Source of the DNA: an uncultured Clostridia bacterium
GTDB taxonomy: Bacteria; Bacillota; Clostridia; Oscillospirales; Ruminococcaceae
Direction: 5' to 3'
Length of the DNA stretch: 7,369 nt
Assembly: GCA_945947715.1 (NCBI GenBank)
Contig: CAMEYZ010000114.1
Coordinates: 1-7,369, forward strand
A program made the translations under genes and the position numbers. Under the pieces are notes generated by a model. That model was not told the DNA's origin. It saw only the letters and a list, made by a program, of their open reading frames with translations, and searched no databases. Below, piece by piece: positions 7,199 through 7,369 of this stretch. Every line of letters begins with the position of its first letter. The stretch's first letter is position 1.

Positions 7199-7220
7199 GC
7201 CGCCCACAAGCTGCGGCGGC
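7199..7220 (-). promoter_or_regulatory. GC-rich hairpin in the 5' leader of the RlmA-type gene
   Basis: A 6-bp stem (GCCGCC with GGCGGC, 7199-7204 with 7215-7220) and a 10-base loop lie in the roughly 50-base leader between promoter and start. On the minus strand it is followed by TGTTTTGT, then the ribosome binding site. It could be a weak attenuator or a stabilising 5' hairpin. No known riboswitch or T-box consensus is visible. Confidence 0.4.
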
Positions 7221-7234
7221 ATTTGTATATAAAC

Positions 7235-7263
7235 ATTATAGTATAATTTTCACAATTTGTCAA
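7235..7263 (-). promoter_or_regulatory. Consensus sigma-A promoter for the minus-strand operon
   Basis: On the minus strand the -35 box is TTGACA (7258-7263) and the -10 box is TATAAT (7235-7240), separated by 17 bases. Both match the full consensus. Transcription should start near 7228, giving a leader of about 50 bases before the ATG at 7177. Confidence 0.9.
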
Positions 7264-7369
7264 GCCGCCGCGGACTCATGGTGAAAAAACCATACCCAAA
7301 TCCCCATGAAAAAGTGCGAAAATACAGCGCTTTTTATAAATCAAATTTTTAATTAAAAGAAGGAGGAAT
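7264..7369 (+). other. Divergent intergenic region ending in a ribosome binding site for an off-window gene
   Basis: This AT-rich stretch lies between the minus-strand promoter and the window end. It ends with AAGGAGG at 7360-7366 followed by AAT, which predicts a plus-strand gene starting within a few bases past 7369. A short inverted repeat (ATGGT, loop GAAAAA, ACCAT; 7278-7293) is present. TATAAA at 7335-7340 is a possible -10 for that gene, but I see no good -35 at the right distance. Confidence 0.6.

Noticed and set aside
7178..7222. Longer RlmA-type protein starting at 7222
   Set aside because: The extra 15 residues are encoded by the leader hairpin and the GGAGG site, and start only about 6 bases after the expected transcription start. 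The family begins at the zinc ribbon.

Overview
The window looks like chromosomal DNA of an anaerobic Firmicute of class Clostridia, probably of the Ruminococcus / Oscillospiraceae type. This is inferred from family-level protein similarity (Rel, HemZ, RqcH/NFACT, RlmA-type methyltransferase), moderate GC, AGGAGG-type ribosome binding sites and a consensus sigma-A promoter. Nothing in the sequence names a species. It is mostly housekeeping and accessory-metabolic DNA: I see no rRNA, tRNA, CRISPR array, insertion sequence or prophage.

Left part, plus strand (1-3940): the 3' end of a long Rel (p)ppGpp synthetase/hydrolase gene is followed after one base by an MBL-fold hydrolase gene. That gene overlaps by 17 bases a hemZ-type radical SAM gene. 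After a 56-base gap come a small coiled-coil/zinc-ribbon protein and a rhomboid intramembrane protease with a TTG start. All five genes read the same way with tight spacing and no visible terminator between them, so they could be one transcript. The rel-MBL-hemZ part is tightly coupled. The last two genes each have their own good ribosome binding site.

Middle (3951-3987): a 13-bp hairpin with A-rich and T-rich flanks sits between the convergent rhomboid and rqcH genes and probably terminates transcription from both sides.

Right part, minus strand (7263 down to 3986): a perfect-consensus promoter (TTGACA, 17 bases, TATAAT) drives an RlmA-family 23S rRNA guanine-N1 methyltransferase gene, then a broken zeta-toxin-like kinase gene, then rqcH (NFACT family, ribosome-associated quality control). 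Two of the three genes act on the ribosome. The middle gene is the odd one out. It carries one frameshift and two in-frame TGA codons, yet the rest of its reading frame is well preserved. It also contains the ribosome binding site of rqcH, which starts two bases after its stop.

Right edge (7264-7369): an AT-rich divergent intergenic region ends in a strong AAGGAGG ribosome binding site, so a plus-strand gene almost certainly starts just beyond the window.

I did not find a convincing new system. The most notable local signal is the recently broken zeta-like gene with its two TGA codons.
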